Shown here piece by piece: positions 52,876 through 62,161 of a stretch of 64,000 bases of DNA. Under the pieces are notes generated by a model. It was not told the origin of the DNA. It ran no database searches and was given only the letters and a program-made list of their open reading frames with translations. A program made the position numbers and the translations under genes. The first letter of the stretch is position 1, and the number at the start of each line of letters is the position of its first letter. Source of the DNA: Methanocorpusculum sp. GTDB lineage: Archaea; Halobacteriota; Methanomicrobia; Methanomicrobiales; Methanocorpusculaceae. The stretch covers positions 24,795-88,794 of the forward strand of contig JAFQBW010000035.1 in the NCBI GenBank assembly GCA_017399555.1. The letters are read 5' to 3'.

Positions 52876-54435
52876 TTACTCCTTCTTCTCATCCTTCGGG
52901 AACATGTAGAATCCCGTGTATGTTTTCTCTAATGCCTCCTCAGAGTTCTTCTTGGTAAGCAGACTCACGACAATCATCGCGATGATAGCAATTCCAAACG
53001 AGTAAATCGAGAAGTGCATCGGAAGGGCTGGACCAAGCTTGAAGTAGCTGTAACATCCGAAGATGAGAGCTGCAAGAATACCGCAGGTCATGGAGGCAAT
53101 TGCTCCCTTTGCGGTTGCACGCTTCCAGTAGAGACCGGCAAGCAGCGGAACAGCGAAGGCGGAAAGCATCATACCGATACCGAGCCAGATTAAGAATGCC
53201 AGCATCTCCGGCGGGTTGATTGCGAGAATTAAGGAGATAGCAGCAGCTAAGAACACACAAATCTGACTGATACGGACAACCTGACGCTCGGTTGCTTTTG
53301 GTCTCAGCATGGTCTTGAAGATGTTCCAGGAGAAGTCGGTTCCAATAGTCAGCATTAAGCGGTCGGTGGTTGACATAACGGCTGCTAAGACAATCACCGC
53401 AAACAGTGCGGTAATCAGGATTGTTGGACTTGCCGCCTGGATACCATACAGCAGGGCTGAACTTGGATTTGCCATAACCGCAGCAGATGCCTCAGCACCA
53501 AGCGCCCCGGTTTCTGCCAGCGCACGAACTGCAAAGCCGCTGATTTTCACCAGGAACATGATGACCACATAGATACCAAACGCAACAAGCGGAGACCACT
53601 TGAAGTAAGAAGCCTTCTTTGCGGCAAAGACGTTCGAGAGAACATGCGGTGCACAGGCAAGACCGACCATCAGCATAATACCGAAGGACACCAGGTACTC
53701 CGGAGTACAGTATGCGTAGGCTGCGTAGTTTGTCTCGAACCACGGCATGACCAGGTTTGGATCAATCGATGCGAGAACATCATTGATAGCAGTCATTCCG
53801 CCTGCGTAGCTGATAATAAACGGTGCAACCAATAACACACCGAAAATTAAAATCAGTCCCTGCACAAGACCGGTCCAGGAAACCGCGTATAATCCACCAA
53901 TAACAGTGTATGCAGTGATAATCACACCGGCGATGAGTAATGCCTGCCAGTGTTCAAGGCCGAATGCCCACATCAGAACAACACTGATTGCCGTGTACTG
54001 ACCGACTAAGTAAATCAGGGAAACAACAATACTGGCGAATGCAGATAAAGCGCGAAGTTCGCGATTGTTTTCATATCTCAGTGCGAAGTAATCCGCAACG
54101 GTCATACATCCTTCCTTCTTTCCAATCTTGTTCAGCTTGGAACCAAAGAAGATGATACAGAATGATGCCGCAAGCGGAACGAAAATCTGCTCCCAGATTC
54201 CCGGCCATCCGGACTTGAAACCAAACTCACTGGTTCCAATCAGCGTCATACCGCTGCAGATAGAACAGACAATCAGAAGCGTGAACAGCCAGAAGCCGAG
54301 GTTTCTTCCCGCTAAGATGTAATCTTCCGAATTTTTGATTTTCTTTGAAGCCCATACTCCGATACCAAGCAGTACAACAAAGTACAGAATCATTAAAACC
54401 AGAGTAAGCAGGGTACTTCCTTCTCCCAGTGCCAT
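52876..54435 (-). CDS. Sodium:solute symporter, SSS family
   Basis: 519 residues from the ATG at 54435, preceded by GGAGG (54447-54443). About 13 membrane helices; GRNLGFWLFTLLIVCSICSGMTLIGTSEFG (about 35-64) and GGLYAVSWTGLVQGLILIFG (about 160-180) are SSS features. It is a different branch from PutP at 31.9 kb, closer to pantothenate/acetate-type transporters. The substrate cannot be told. A 36-residue membrane peptide is encoded just upstream and holds the RBS of this gene. Confidence 0.9.
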   Translation of the reverse strand: MALGEGSTLLTLVLMILYFVVLLGIGVWASKKIKNSEDYILAGRNLGFWLFTLLIVCSICSGMTLIGTSEFGFKSGWPGIWEQIFVPLAASFCIIFFGSKLNKIGKKEGCMTVADYFALRYENNRELRALSAFASIVVSLIYLVGQYTAISVVLMWAFGLEHWQALLIAGVIITAYTVIGGLYAVSWTGLVQGLILIFGVLLVAPFIISYAGGMTAINDVLASIDPNLVMPWFETNYAAYAYCTPEYLVSFGIMLMVGLACAPHVLSNVFAAKKASYFKWSPLVAFGIYVVIMFLVKISGFAVRALAETGALGAEASAAVMANPSSALLYGIQAASPTILITALFAVIVLAAVMSTTDRLMLTIGTDFSWNIFKTMLRPKATERQVVRISQICVFLAAAISLILAINPPEMLAFLIWLGIGMMLSAFAVPLLAGLYWKRATAKGAIASMTCGILAALIFGCYSYFKLGPALPMHFSIYSFGIAIIAMIVVSLLTKKNSEEALEKTYTGFYMFPKDEKKE

Positions 54436-54437
54436 AA

Positions 54438-54548
54438 TTAATCCTCCACCTTCGGGTAAATGATACCCCACAGTATCAGGAGAACAAGCACTACAGCAAT
54501 AGTGCCGCCGACAGCAAAGACAGTCAGCTCAGGTAATCCTAATATCAT
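54438..54548 (-). CDS. Small accessory peptide of the SSS symporter
   Basis: 36 residues with a single membrane helix (about 9-29, FAVGGTIAVVLVLLILWGII) and a short acidic end YPKVED. It stops two bases before the symporter ATG, and its last codons contain the symporter RBS, so the two are coupled. Short one-helix peptides are known beside symporters of several families and are called symporter small accessory proteins. It was found by reading, as it is under 60 residues. Confidence 0.75.
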   Translation of the reverse strand: MILGLPELTVFAVGGTIAVVLVLLILWGIIYPKVED

Positions 54549-54554
54549 ACTTAC

Positions 54555-54575
54555 ATATGACACGTGTTGTCATAT
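54555..54575 (-). promoter_or_regulatory. Inverted repeat before the symporter operon
   Basis: ATATGACA (54555-54562) and TGTCATAT (54568-54575) are perfect eight-base inverted repeats five bases apart, seven bases before the small peptide ATG at 54548. On the minus strand TTATATGA (54577-54570) can be a TATA box inside it. It could be an operator or the core promoter of the symporter operon, just after the fwdC end. Confidence 0.5.
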
Positions 54576-54631
54576 AACATGAACGGTTCGAAGAGACCAA
54601 AATGCACAGAAAAAAAGAAAAAAACAGAGGG

Positions 54632-55405
54632 TTAAATACGAATGTATTTGCCGACGCGCAGAATGCCTTTCGCATTCCGGTGGGCAAGATCACCCGTAAA
54701 TTCCGTTAAGGTGTGTCCCTCAAAGACGGCAGTTCCCTTCTCGCGGAAGGTTGCAAGGAAGTCGGTTACCGTTCCGAAGATGTTTGCTTCTCCGGCAAAC
54801 ATGTCTCCGCACGGCATGAGAGCATCCCCTTCAATGATCAGGCAGCCGCCTTTCATGTTTGCGCCGGCATGAATTCCGGCATTACCTTTGACGCGAACCG
54901 TACCGCCGAAGAGACACTCGGCACAGTAATCCCCGACATTTCCTTCAACGAGGATTTCTCCTCCGCGCATGCCTTTTCTGCCGCCGCGGTATCCGGAACC
55001 GCAGTAGTTTGCGGCATTTCCGTGACAGAGGATTTTTCCGCCCAGCATCTCACGGCCGAGCCAGTCTCCGGCATGCCCCATGATTTCAATCTCTCCGCCG
55101 GTCATGAAATCTCCGCAGTGCATACCGATATCACCTTCGATGATGATTTTTCCGGCAGTCATGTACTCGCCGACACGCTTGACACGACTGCAGTCTCCGA
55201 CTAAGATAATCTCGGTGGTTGCAGGACCAGCAGCCTCTCCGTCGACTCTGATGTCAAAGACCTCGGTAATCTTCTTCTTCTCGTTTCCCACAAAAAGCGA
55301 GAGGTCGATGGTCTTGGACATCGTCTCCGGACAGATTGCTTCGGCTTCGATGGGGAGACGGCAGTCTGCCATCTCTTCGCGCATGATAAGCGTAATTCTT
55401 CTCAT
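54632..55405 (-). CDS. fwdC: Formylmethanofuran dehydrogenase subunit C
   Basis: 257 residues. From about 70 to 215 it is made of repeated GxxGxxxGxxMxGG units (for example GDIGMHCGDFMTGGEIEI, GHAGDWLGREMLGGKILCHG, GNVGDYCAECLFGG), which form the beta-helix also found in glutamate synthase. In formylmethanofuran dehydrogenase it is a structural subunit of the enzyme that reduces CO2 to formylmethanofuran. The ATG overlaps the fwdA stop. The fwdB, fwdD and other subunit genes are not in this window. Confidence 0.94.
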   Translation of the reverse strand: MRRITLIMREEMADCRLPIEAEAICPETMSKTIDLSLFVGNEKKKITEVFDIRVDGEAAGPATTEIILVGDCSRVKRVGEYMTAGKIIIEGDIGMHCGDFMTGGEIEIMGHAGDWLGREMLGGKILCHGNAANYCGSGYRGGRKGMRGGEILVEGNVGDYCAECLFGGTVRVKGNAGIHAGANMKGGCLIIEGDALMPCGDMFAGEANIFGTVTDFLATFREKGTAVFEGHTLTEFTGDLAHRNAKGILRVGKYIRI

Positions 55406-57105
55406 AACTTCGTCTCCGTTTCAATCTTCATACTGCGCTTGATGTAGTACTTCTCATCAACCGGGTAGTTCTCCATTCTGACGGTGTAGTATTTTTCAAA
55501 GACGCTGACAAGCTCCGGGTCACGGCTCATGTCATATGCCGCTGGAACCTTCGGGGAACACCAGAAGGTTCTGTTTAAGTCATCAGCGAGGATTACATCA
55601 TCGCGGGAAACAAGGATTCCGCCTTTCATGGTAAACTTCGTCTGGGCAAAGCCGCGGATGATTTCCGCGTACTGCTTCGACGGGTCGATTCTGTCCGGTC
55701 TGATTGGATAGACCGCGATATCAGCATCTGCACCGACACCTAAGTGTCCTTTGCCGAACTGGTCAAGACCTAAGGCTCTTGCCTGTCCGGCACGGGTCAT
55801 GACCGCAATCTCCTCGAAACCGAGTTCACGGTCAAGGGCAGAGAGGCAGGTACGCTTCTCGGTACTCTTGTGAACGGTTGCAAACTCCTTTTCGCGGTAC
55901 TCTTTGCTCATGAGAAGACCGATGATTTCCGGATACTTCACAAACGGTGCGCCGTTCGGGTTGTCGGTTGTCAGCAGACACTGCCACGGGTTTTCGACCA
56001 GAAGCGCAAGCTCTAAACCGATCGCCCACATGATGCTGTTGACGAGGTTCTTTCTGCGGTACATGACCGGAATAACACCGGAGGCAGTCTCCATCTCGAC
56101 ATCATGGTTACTCCACTTGTCCTGATGCAGACGGTAGAGGTTAAACTCCATTGGGCCGTCTGCGGTCATGGTAGTGGTTCTGCCGAACATGACCTGACCC
56201 ATATCAATAGTGACCTGCGGTCTCAGGTTGACCATATTAGCGACCGGTTCACTCTTCGAGCAGAAGTCATTCCAGCCGGAACCGCCGTAGGAGTGGAACT
56301 GTACGTGGGTTAAGTATGCGGTCTGGCGCTTCTCGTTTAAGTCCGGGACAAGGCCCATCGTTCCAATGGTACAGGTGTAGTTTCCGGGCTTTCCTAAGTT
56401 GTTGCAGTGCAGGTGAATCGAGTGCGGAAGTCCCAGCATCTCGTTTGCCTCAATCATACCAGTGATGAACTCGGCAGGAGACAAATCGAAGGTCGGAATA
56501 GGCTTTCTGATACACTCAACATTCTTGCCCCAGCTCCACATCTCAGCGCCTAACGGATTGGTGAGCTTGACACCGTAGCCTTTGACTGCGTTGAGTCTCC
56601 AGGCAATAAGACCTGCGGCACGCTTCACATCACCGTTGGCAATTGCCCGCATGACCTCCCAGTCACCGTCGAAGAGGGTTAAGACCAGACCGTCCTGCAG
56701 CGGGGTGTGGCGGAACTCCTCGTGCGTGTGACGTGCCTCTAAGGGAGCCATCGCCCCTTCGGTTAACGTGGTGTATCCCATGAGAGCATAGCGGTAACTG
56801 TTTCCGTAGGTGGTCGGGATACTGTAGCCGGAGACAGCACGCATACCGTTCTTTCGCGGGGCACGGCCGGCACGCATATCCTCCGGACTCATGTAGCGGC
56901 CGAAGTTGACCTTCGTTCCGCAGATGTGAGTGTGGGAATCAACTCCTCCCGGAAGCGTTAAGCATCCGGCTGCGTCGATTACTTCCGCGTTTGCGGACGG
57001 CTCTTCGGCGATTTTTCCGTCAACCACATAGATATCGCGAATCTCGCCGGCGACCTTGTTTGCCGGGTCATAAACGCAGGCATTCTTAATGATATAATCG
57101 GTCAT
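55402..57105 (-). CDS. fwdA: Formylmethanofuran dehydrogenase subunit A
   Basis: 567 residues from the ATG at 57105; the longer frame upstream overlaps the ferredoxin gene. It is an amidohydrolase with two zinc sites: GGVDSHTHI (H58, H60), SIHLHCNNLG (about 235-244) and a conserved Lys/His region between. FwdA condenses formate with methanofuran using the formate made by FwdB/D from CO2. It lies directly behind the eha genes with a four-base overlap, which suggests that its electrons come from Eha through ferredoxin. Confidence 0.96.
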   Translation of the reverse strand: MTDYIIKNACVYDPANKVAGEIRDIYVVDGKIAEEPSANAEVIDAAGCLTLPGGVDSHTHICGTKVNFGRYMSPEDMRAGRAPRKNGMRAVSGYSIPTTYGNSYRYALMGYTTLTEGAMAPLEARHTHEEFRHTPLQDGLVLTLFDGDWEVMRAIANGDVKRAAGLIAWRLNAVKGYGVKLTNPLGAEMWSWGKNVECIRKPIPTFDLSPAEFITGMIEANEMLGLPHSIHLHCNNLGKPGNYTCTIGTMGLVPDLNEKRQTAYLTHVQFHSYGGSGWNDFCSKSEPVANMVNLRPQVTIDMGQVMFGRTTTMTADGPMEFNLYRLHQDKWSNHDVEMETASGVIPVMYRRKNLVNSIMWAIGLELALLVENPWQCLLTTDNPNGAPFVKYPEIIGLLMSKEYREKEFATVHKSTEKRTCLSALDRELGFEEIAVMTRAGQARALGLDQFGKGHLGVGADADIAVYPIRPDRIDPSKQYAEIIRGFAQTKFTMKGGILVSRDDVILADDLNRTFWCSPKVPAAYDMSRDPELVSVFEKYYTVRMENYPVDEKYYIKRSMKIETETKL

Positions 57106-57701
57106 TTGTATGCCTCCTGTACTGCCTGAACAGTCCTCACCACATGGATGGATTTGTTCGGGCAGGTGTCCATACAGACCTTGCATCCTTTGCAGAGGTC
57201 ATTGTGGAGAACACGGTTCTTTCCGCGTTCGACACGCATTAAGACATCGTCGGACATGGCAGTACCGCCGGCTCCAATATGCGGATCGATTTCGCGGTTG
57301 GCAGGACATGCCGTACTGCAGTTGCCGCATCCCATACAGGCCTCTTCGTCAACGATGACCTTGTACTCGTGGATGAACTCGAGTCCTTCCAGGCGTTTCT
57401 TGTCGAGAATGTCTCCGGAGGTTAAGACCTCCTCCGGACATGCCTCAACACAGTATCCGCAGCGGACACAGTGGCCGTAGGTGATGTACGGCATCCATTT
57501 GCCGTTCTCCTGGATGACATCAATAGCTCCCTGACAGGGGCAGATCATCTTGCAGGAGAGACAGTTCGTACACTCGTTTCCGGTAATCTGCGGGAAGTCG
57601 CGGAAGTACGGCGGGTTCTCGAGCGGGGCGGTCTTTGCGAAGAAGAAGGACTTCAGCCAGGACGGACGCAGGAACTCTTTGAGGTAGGATAATACCGACA
57701 T
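57102..57701 (-). CDS. ehaP: Four-cluster polyferredoxin of the Eha hydrogenase (EhaP-like)
   Basis: 199 residues. Four [4Fe-4S] motifs start at C44 (CTNCLSCKMICP), C78 (CVRCGYCVEACP), C122 (CMGCGNCSTACP) and C170 (CKGCKVCMDTCP). The N-terminus is basic and hydrophobic and may touch the membrane. It probably passes electrons between the hydrogenase small subunit and soluble ferredoxin or Fwd. M. thermautotrophicus EhaP has six clusters, so this is a shorter variant; it may not be a strict orthologue. It lies three bases after ehaO and overlaps fwdA by four. Confidence 0.85.
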   Translation of the reverse strand: MSVLSYLKEFLRPSWLKSFFFAKTAPLENPPYFRDFPQITGNECTNCLSCKMICPCQGAIDVIQENGKWMPYITYGHCVRCGYCVEACPEEVLTSGDILDKKRLEGLEFIHEYKVIVDEEACMGCGNCSTACPANREIDPHIGAGGTAMSDDVLMRVERGKNRVLHNDLCKGCKVCMDTCPNKSIHVVRTVQAVQEAYK

Positions 57702-57704
57702 GGC

Positions 57705-58790
57705 TCAGCGCTCCGCACAGGCGATACAGGGATCTGCACTGATAAAGACCGAGGTCACATCAGCAGCAGATGCCAGATCCTTCATCATAACGTGGGCAGC
57801 CGTTTCGACGTTCATAACCGACGGAGTCTGGATAGCAACCGAGATTACTTCGCCGTTTTCATCGACTGCGATATCATAGGTTAAGTCTCCGCGGGGTGCT
57901 TCGATGGTGTGTTTCACATGACCTGCGGTAACCTTTCCGCCGAGACGAATAGGTCCTGCTTCCAGTTTGGCAACCGCATTTCTGACAAGCGATGCGGACT
58001 GGTACAGTTCATCGAATCTCAGCATGATGCGGGCAAAGTTGTCACCCTCAGTGCGGGTAATCATATGCCAGCCAAGCTCGACATAAAGGGGATCGTTTGC
58101 GCGGGCATCGCATTCCATTCCGGAAGCACGGGCAGTTGGACCTACAACACCGGATGCCTTTGCATCCTCGACCGAGAGAATACCAATTCCTTTGGAACGA
58201 AGGGCAATTAAGCGTCCGGTCTCAAACATCTTCACGTAGCGGTTCAGTTCACGCTCAATCTTATCCATTGCAGAGATGATGTCAGAGAGAACGGCATCCG
58301 ATACATCCTCGCGGACACCTCCCGGAACAACATATGCAGACATGATACGGGTACCGGTCATCTTCTCGATGGCATCCATTGCTGTCTCTCTGAGGTTTAA
58401 CAGATACATGGCAAGCGTCTCGTGCTCGATGGTGTAACAGTACGAGTAGTTTGCAAGCAGATGGCTCTGCATTCTGTCAAGTTCATTTAAGATGATACGC
58501 AGAAGCTGTGCTCTTCTCGGAACCTCGATTCCGCTGATTTCCTCTAAGGCGCCGACAATTGCCGTGTTGTGAACAACCGAACAGATACCGCAGACTCTCT
58601 CTGCCAGGAACATGGTTTCCTGCCAGGGACGACCGACCATAATCTTCTCGATTCCCTTCTTGACGTAACCAAGCTCCACTTCGGTTCTGAGAACACGCTC
58701 TCCTGCAGTCTCACACTTGATACGGAGCGGTTCCTTGAAACACGGATGAACCGGTCCGACCGGAAGCGAGACGTCAACAACTTTCTTCAT
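57705..58790 (-). CDS. ehaO: Eha [NiFe]-hydrogenase large subunit
   Basis: 361 residues. The Ni-Fe ligands are present at both ends: RVCGIC with C67 and C70, and DPCIAC with C355 and C358. The sequence begins with the NuoD-like [16 protein letters not shown]. No C-terminal extension follows the last Cys motif beyond AER, so no maturation peptide is expected, as in energy-converting hydrogenases. It oxidises H2 and, driven by the ion gradient, reduces ferredoxin. It overlaps ehaN by four bases. Confidence 0.95.
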   Translation of the reverse strand: MKKVVDVSLPVGPVHPCFKEPLRIKCETAGERVLRTEVELGYVKKGIEKIMVGRPWQETMFLAERVCGICSVVHNTAIVGALEEISGIEVPRRAQLLRIILNELDRMQSHLLANYSYCYTIEHETLAMYLLNLRETAMDAIEKMTGTRIMSAYVVPGGVREDVSDAVLSDIISAMDKIERELNRYVKMFETGRLIALRSKGIGILSVEDAKASGVVGPTARASGMECDARANDPLYVELGWHMITRTEGDNFARIMLRFDELYQSASLVRNAVAKLEAGPIRLGGKVTAGHVKHTIEAPRGDLTYDIAVDENGEVISVAIQTPSVMNVETAAHVMMKDLASAADVTSVFISADPCIACAER

Positions 58791-59251
58791 TTCTTCGCCT
58801 CCTTCTTTTCCTCATGGTTTTTGAAGAGTTCATCAGCCGCCGAAAGAATGGCGTTGATAATCTCTGTTGGTCTCGGCGGACATCCGGGAACTGCGGCAGT
58901 TACCGGGATGTACTTGCTTACCGGCGGGTCGATAACACAGCCCGGACGGTTAAAGACACAGCCGGAAATCGGACAGTTTCCAATAGTAACAACTGCCTTC
59001 GGCTCCGGGACGCGGTCGAAGAGGTCCGGGAGTTTGTCAATCCATTGCGGAGACATACCGCCGGTGACTAAAATCACATCAGCCTCACGGGGGTTGTTGT
59101 GGACGTAAATTCCATACTGCTCGATATCATACCGCGGGGATAAGCAGGCAAGGATTTCAATATCACAGCCGTTGCACGAACCGGTATTTACATAGCAGAC
59201 ATGGATAGAGCGTTTGCGGACACCGTTTTTAATACTCTGCAGAAGACTCAT
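58787..59251 (-). CDS. ehaN: Eha [NiFe]-hydrogenase small subunit
   Basis: 154 residues, NuoB-like. The proximal [4Fe-4S] cluster is held by C26 and C29 (TGSCNGCD), C93 (IGNCPISG) and C124 (VPGCPPRP). It carries electrons from the Ni-Fe site. It starts by overlapping ehaM by four bases (ATGA). Confidence 0.95.
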   Translation of the reverse strand: MSLLQSIKNGVRKRSIHVCYVNTGSCNGCDIEILACLSPRYDIEQYGIYVHNNPREADVILVTGGMSPQWIDKLPDLFDRVPEPKAVVTIGNCPISGCVFNRPGCVIDPPVSKYIPVTAAVPGCPPRPTEIINAILSAADELFKNHEEKKEAKK

Positions 59252-59598
59252 GCAAGAACCTCCAGAATTGCTTTTTTCACCGACTCAACAGACTCGCCGG
59301 ATTCGACTCTGGCAAGGAATGCCGCACCTTCCGCATCGGTTAAAAGACCGAGAGCGGTTGTCAGGTGCGGGATGGATAAGGCGTCAGCCGTGCCGGCGGC
59401 AGCGGCATCAGCAGCTTCCAGACGCGGGCCGATATTTTCCAGCGTCATCATGTCGCATCCGGCAATGAGGATTTTTCGCATCTGCTGACGGGAAAGGCCG
59501 AGGCGGTTTGCCAGGGAAAGCACTGCCTCATCCTGACGGGTTCCCTTCAGGATTAAGAGTTTCATCGACCGAAGGTCGCGTTCATAGACTAAATCCAT
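59248..59598 (-). CDS. ehaM: Eha subunit M (DUF1959-like)
   Basis: 116 residues, soluble and helical, with no membrane span. Position between the membrane subunits and the small subunit matches ehaM of the Methanothermobacter order. The motif [30 protein letters not shown] (about 28-57) fits the DUF1959 family. Function in the complex unknown. The start overlaps the ehaK/L stop (TAATG). Confidence 0.85.
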   Translation of the reverse strand: MDLVYERDLRSMKLLILKGTRQDEAVLSLANRLGLSRQQMRKILIAGCDMMTLENIGPRLEAADAAAAGTADALSIPHLTTALGLLTDAEGAAFLARVESGESVESVKKAILEVLA

Positions 59599-59855
59599 TA
59601 GAATACACCTCCAATGAAGAAGAATACAACTCCGTAGGCTGCAAAGAGCAGAACCATAGTCCAGAGGATGATAATCTCACCAAGGTGTACTGTGTGTTCG
59701 TTTTCCCAGAGGAAAACGGTTGTAAGGAGTCCAAGGATAATCGCTCCGACAGCTGCCGCCGGCAGAATTTCCGGATGCATGGCCCCCTCAACAATCATCA
59801 GGGCTATGTAGAACACAGCTCCAATGAGGACAGCTTTAAAGATTGGGTTTTTCAT
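59598..59855 (-). CDS. Eha small membrane subunit (EhaK or EhaL)
   Basis: 85 residues from the ATG at 59855; a longer frame upstream overlaps ehaJ out of frame and is rejected. Three membrane helices (about 5-20, 29-48, 60-82). The order J-x-M leaves one position for two subunits (K and L) of the reference operon, so one seems lost or fused; I cannot decide which one this is. Confidence 0.75.
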   Translation of the reverse strand: MKNPIFKAVLIGAVFYIALMIVEGAMHPEILPAAAVGAIILGLLTTVFLWENEHTVHLGEIIILWTMVLLFAAYGVVFFFIGGVF

Positions 59856-60727
59856 ACTCCCATCACCACCCATACAATTACTGCATAAATACAGACAACG
59901 ACAGTCCAGATGGTCTGGATAGTAACCGTCTGGTATGGGGTAAGCATCGGCGTTGTTGCACAGACAAATGAGATTACAACCATCAGAAGAATCATCACAA
60001 TAATGAACAGCCACCACGGCAGGGCTCCGAAGAAGAGCGTGATGAATACTGACAGCAGAACAACTGTCTTTAATGCGTTTGCGATGTTTAAGACAGCTCT
60101 CCATCCTCCAAAGTGTTCTGTCCAGTAACCGGATACCAGTTCTTTTGCTTCAATTACTGAGAACGGTCCGTAGTGTGCCTTCGAGAGGATAATCAGGAAG
60201 AGTGACACAGCAGCCGGCAGAGCAATCCAGAAGAGCGGACCGTTTGCAGCTTCCCATGCGGTAATTCCTGATAAGGAAAGAGTTCCTGTGAAGAGGTAGA
60301 CTACAACAACAGTTACCAGAAGCGGAAGCTCAGCTGCTGCGGACATAACTGAACGGATTGCTCCAAACTTTGTGTACGGAGAACCGGACGAAAGACCTGT
60401 TCCGTGCTCTACAATTTTGTGGAGCATGTAGCATGCGAAGATGATAAGAAGGCTTCCGCCTGTCCATACAGTAAAGAGTGCTCCAATCCAGATTGCAAGA
60501 GAGAGACAGATTACGGCAACGTAAACTGTCTGACTTGCTGTTTTGGGAATCCAGGTCTGCTTGAAGGAGAATTTGAGGGTGTGTAAAATCTCCTGCCATA
60601 CAGGCGGTCCTGGTCTTTTCTGGATTCTTGCAATGACTTTTCTATGCAGTCCGTGAAGCAGGAGACCGAAGATTATCGCGGCTATGAGAAGCGGGATAAA
60701 TGCCAGATTAAGCATAAAGGTCATCAT
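59852..60727 (-). CDS. ehaJ: Eha subunit J (NuoH-like membrane subunit)
   Basis: 291 residues, about eight membrane helices. GLHRKVIARIQKRPGPPVWQEI (about 25-46) and PFSVIEAKELVSGYWTEHFGG (about 187-207) are landmarks of the NuoH/HyfC family, with the acidic residues of the quinone-like cavity in complex I (E in IEAKELVSGY). In Eha it joins the hydrogenase head to the ion pump. The start is one base after ehaI. Confidence 0.94.
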   Translation of the reverse strand: MMTFMLNLAFIPLLIAAIIFGLLLHGLHRKVIARIQKRPGPPVWQEILHTLKFSFKQTWIPKTASQTVYVAVICLSLAIWIGALFTVWTGGSLLIIFACYMLHKIVEHGTGLSSGSPYTKFGAIRSVMSAAAELPLLVTVVVVYLFTGTLSLSGITAWEAANGPLFWIALPAAVSLFLIILSKAHYGPFSVIEAKELVSGYWTEHFGGWRAVLNIANALKTVVLLSVFITLFFGALPWWLFIIVMILLMVVISFVCATTPMLTPYQTVTIQTIWTVVVCIYAVIVWVVMGV

Positions 60728-60729
60728 GG

Positions 60730-60912
60730 TCAGTACCCCACGAAGGGAATATCTCCCTCTTTTCTTCCGGCAGACACGCCAAGCATAAGTAAGACAAGAG
60801 CTGCCGGGAATCCAATTAAGGTAAGCACTAATGCATAGCCTGAGAGGACCAGTCCGAGAACCCCTGCCGCAAAGGCAAGCAGGGCCAGTAAGTAATATCC
60901 TGTTTTACTCAT
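60730..60912 (-). CDS. ehaI: Eha subunit I
   Basis: 60 residues, two membrane helices (about 5-24 and 27-47) and a short end with SAGRKEGD. The position between ehaH and ehaJ is that of ehaI. Function unknown. Confidence 0.75.
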   Translation of the reverse strand: MSKTGYYLLALLAFAAGVLGLVLSGYALVLTLIGFPAALVLLMLGVSAGRKEGDIPFVGY

Positions 60913-60914
60913 GA

Positions 60915-61556
60915 TTACACCGTCAGAAGGATTTCAACAACACGCAGGAAGAGCAGTAAGGAACTTACGTGAATCATTAAGATGTACGGAGCTCCCGGAG
61001 CCCGCGTGATTTCTGCTTTTCCGATATAGAACGGAGCCATACCTTCTCCGAGAACTCCAAGAAGTAAGAGGAGTTTGGAGATAAGCGGCACTGCTCCCAT
61101 TCCGGCTAACTCCCAGATAGAGAGTGTTCCGGTTGCGGCAACAGCGATGGCAGCCCCTGCAAAGAGCGGGACAGTTCCCATCATAACAACCAGACCATAA
61201 GAGAATGCGGAGTCTAATACATGGCGGTTCTTGACTCCGGCAACGATACCGATATTTAAGATACCGATTAAGGCGGCAAACAGGGTAAAGTTGAAGAGAT
61301 CTCCTGAGATGATAGCACCAACGGTGGCAACTCCGCAGGCAATCGCCATGAAACGCTGGAATTTCATGGTGTCTTTCGGAATCTCTTTTAACGTGTATCC
61401 GTCTGTACCAAAGACGATATCAACCGGCTTTTCCGGCAGGGAAACAATGGCTAATACCACAAACAGTGCGGCTACTGCGAAAAGCAGAACCGTGTATCCT
61501 GAGAGGTAGTGAACCATATCTCCAAACGGAATCTGAACAAGAATTGCTTCCATCAT
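60915..61556 (-). CDS. ehaH: Eha subunit H (antiporter-like fragment)
   Basis: 213 residues with six or seven membrane helices. The central part (MKFQRFMAIACGVATVGAIISGDLFNFTLFAALIGILNIGI) and KLLLLLGVLGEGMAPFYIGKAEITRAPGAPY recall the proton-translocating helices of Mrp/NuoL-type subunits in short form. Two in-frame ATGs overlap the ehaG stop. It is a candidate for the ion path. Confidence 0.85.
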   Translation of the reverse strand: MMEAILVQIPFGDMVHYLSGYTVLLFAVAALFVVLAIVSLPEKPVDIVFGTDGYTLKEIPKDTMKFQRFMAIACGVATVGAIISGDLFNFTLFAALIGILNIGIVAGVKNRHVLDSAFSYGLVVMMGTVPLFAGAAIAVAATGTLSIWELAGMGAVPLISKLLLLLGVLGEGMAPFYIGKAEITRAPGAPYILMIHVSSLLLFLRVVEILLTV

Positions 61557-62161
61557 TCTTCATCACCTCTCATTGTACCGACGAGTGCCATCTTTGCCAT
61601 GACTTTAATCATAATACCAACTGCGGCCATCATGACAGCCAGGAACCACTGTGACGGGAATACCATGAAGACAAGGAATGCAATAACCCATAATCCCCAT
61701 GCGTAAACACTTGCGTTTTCGATGACACCAAAGCGTTCGCGAACATTTTTGCCGAGGAAGAAGAGCATCATTCCAAGACCTGCGATAAGACCTCCGGTAA
61801 ATCCTGTACAGAAGATACCGTATGCGGCAAGGATTGCTCCAAGAATTGGCGGGGCTGTTTTCATTACTTCGATGTCGAGAGTTCTTGCAGGTCTCTGGTT
61901 CTGAAGGCCTTCTTTTGCAAGCCAGAGCTCGGAGACAGCAAGAATCTCTGCGATTCCAACAACAAGTCCCGGAAGAATTAATGCTTCTGCTAAGTCTGTT
62001 GCAAGAAGTGCGATTACGACAAGTCCTGTAATCTCGATTAAATCAACGAGAATCAGTTTGTGGACGTCCTCCTTTTCGCGGAACATTGCAAAGAATGCGA
62101 TGATTATCGCGGCAAATGCAACAGCTAATCCTATCGGATAGAGCGATGGTACATCAATCAT
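61553..62161 (-). CDS. ehaG: Eha subunit G (DUF2105-like)
   Basis: 202 residues from the ATG at 62161, which overlaps the ehaF stop (ATGA); a longer frame is inside ehaF. Six membrane helices, with a loop of positive charge NVRERFG near 130. The start IDVPSLYPIGLAVAFAAI and LVDLIEITGLVVIALLATDLAEALILPGLVVGI fit the ehaG position of the Eha operon. Confidence 0.85.
   Translation of the reverse strand: MIDVPSLYPIGLAVAFAAIIIAFFAMFREKEDVHKLILVDLIEITGLVVIALLATDLAEALILPGLVVGIAEILAVSELWLAKEGLQNQRPARTLDIEVMKTAPPILGAILAAYGIFCTGFTGGLIAGLGMMLFFLGKNVRERFGVIENASVYAWGLWVIAFLVFMVFPSQWFLAVMMAAVGIMIKVMAKMALVGTMRGDEE

Noticed and set aside
57106..57186. Upstream extension of fwdA
   Set aside because: It overlaps the ferredoxin Cys motif region out of frame; FwdA starts at MTDYIIKN.
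59856..60104. N-terminal extension of the ehaK/L frame
   Set aside because: The extension overlaps ehaJ out of frame and has Cys/Asp-rich random composition; the ATG at 59855 overlaps the ehaJ stop as in the other eha junctions.
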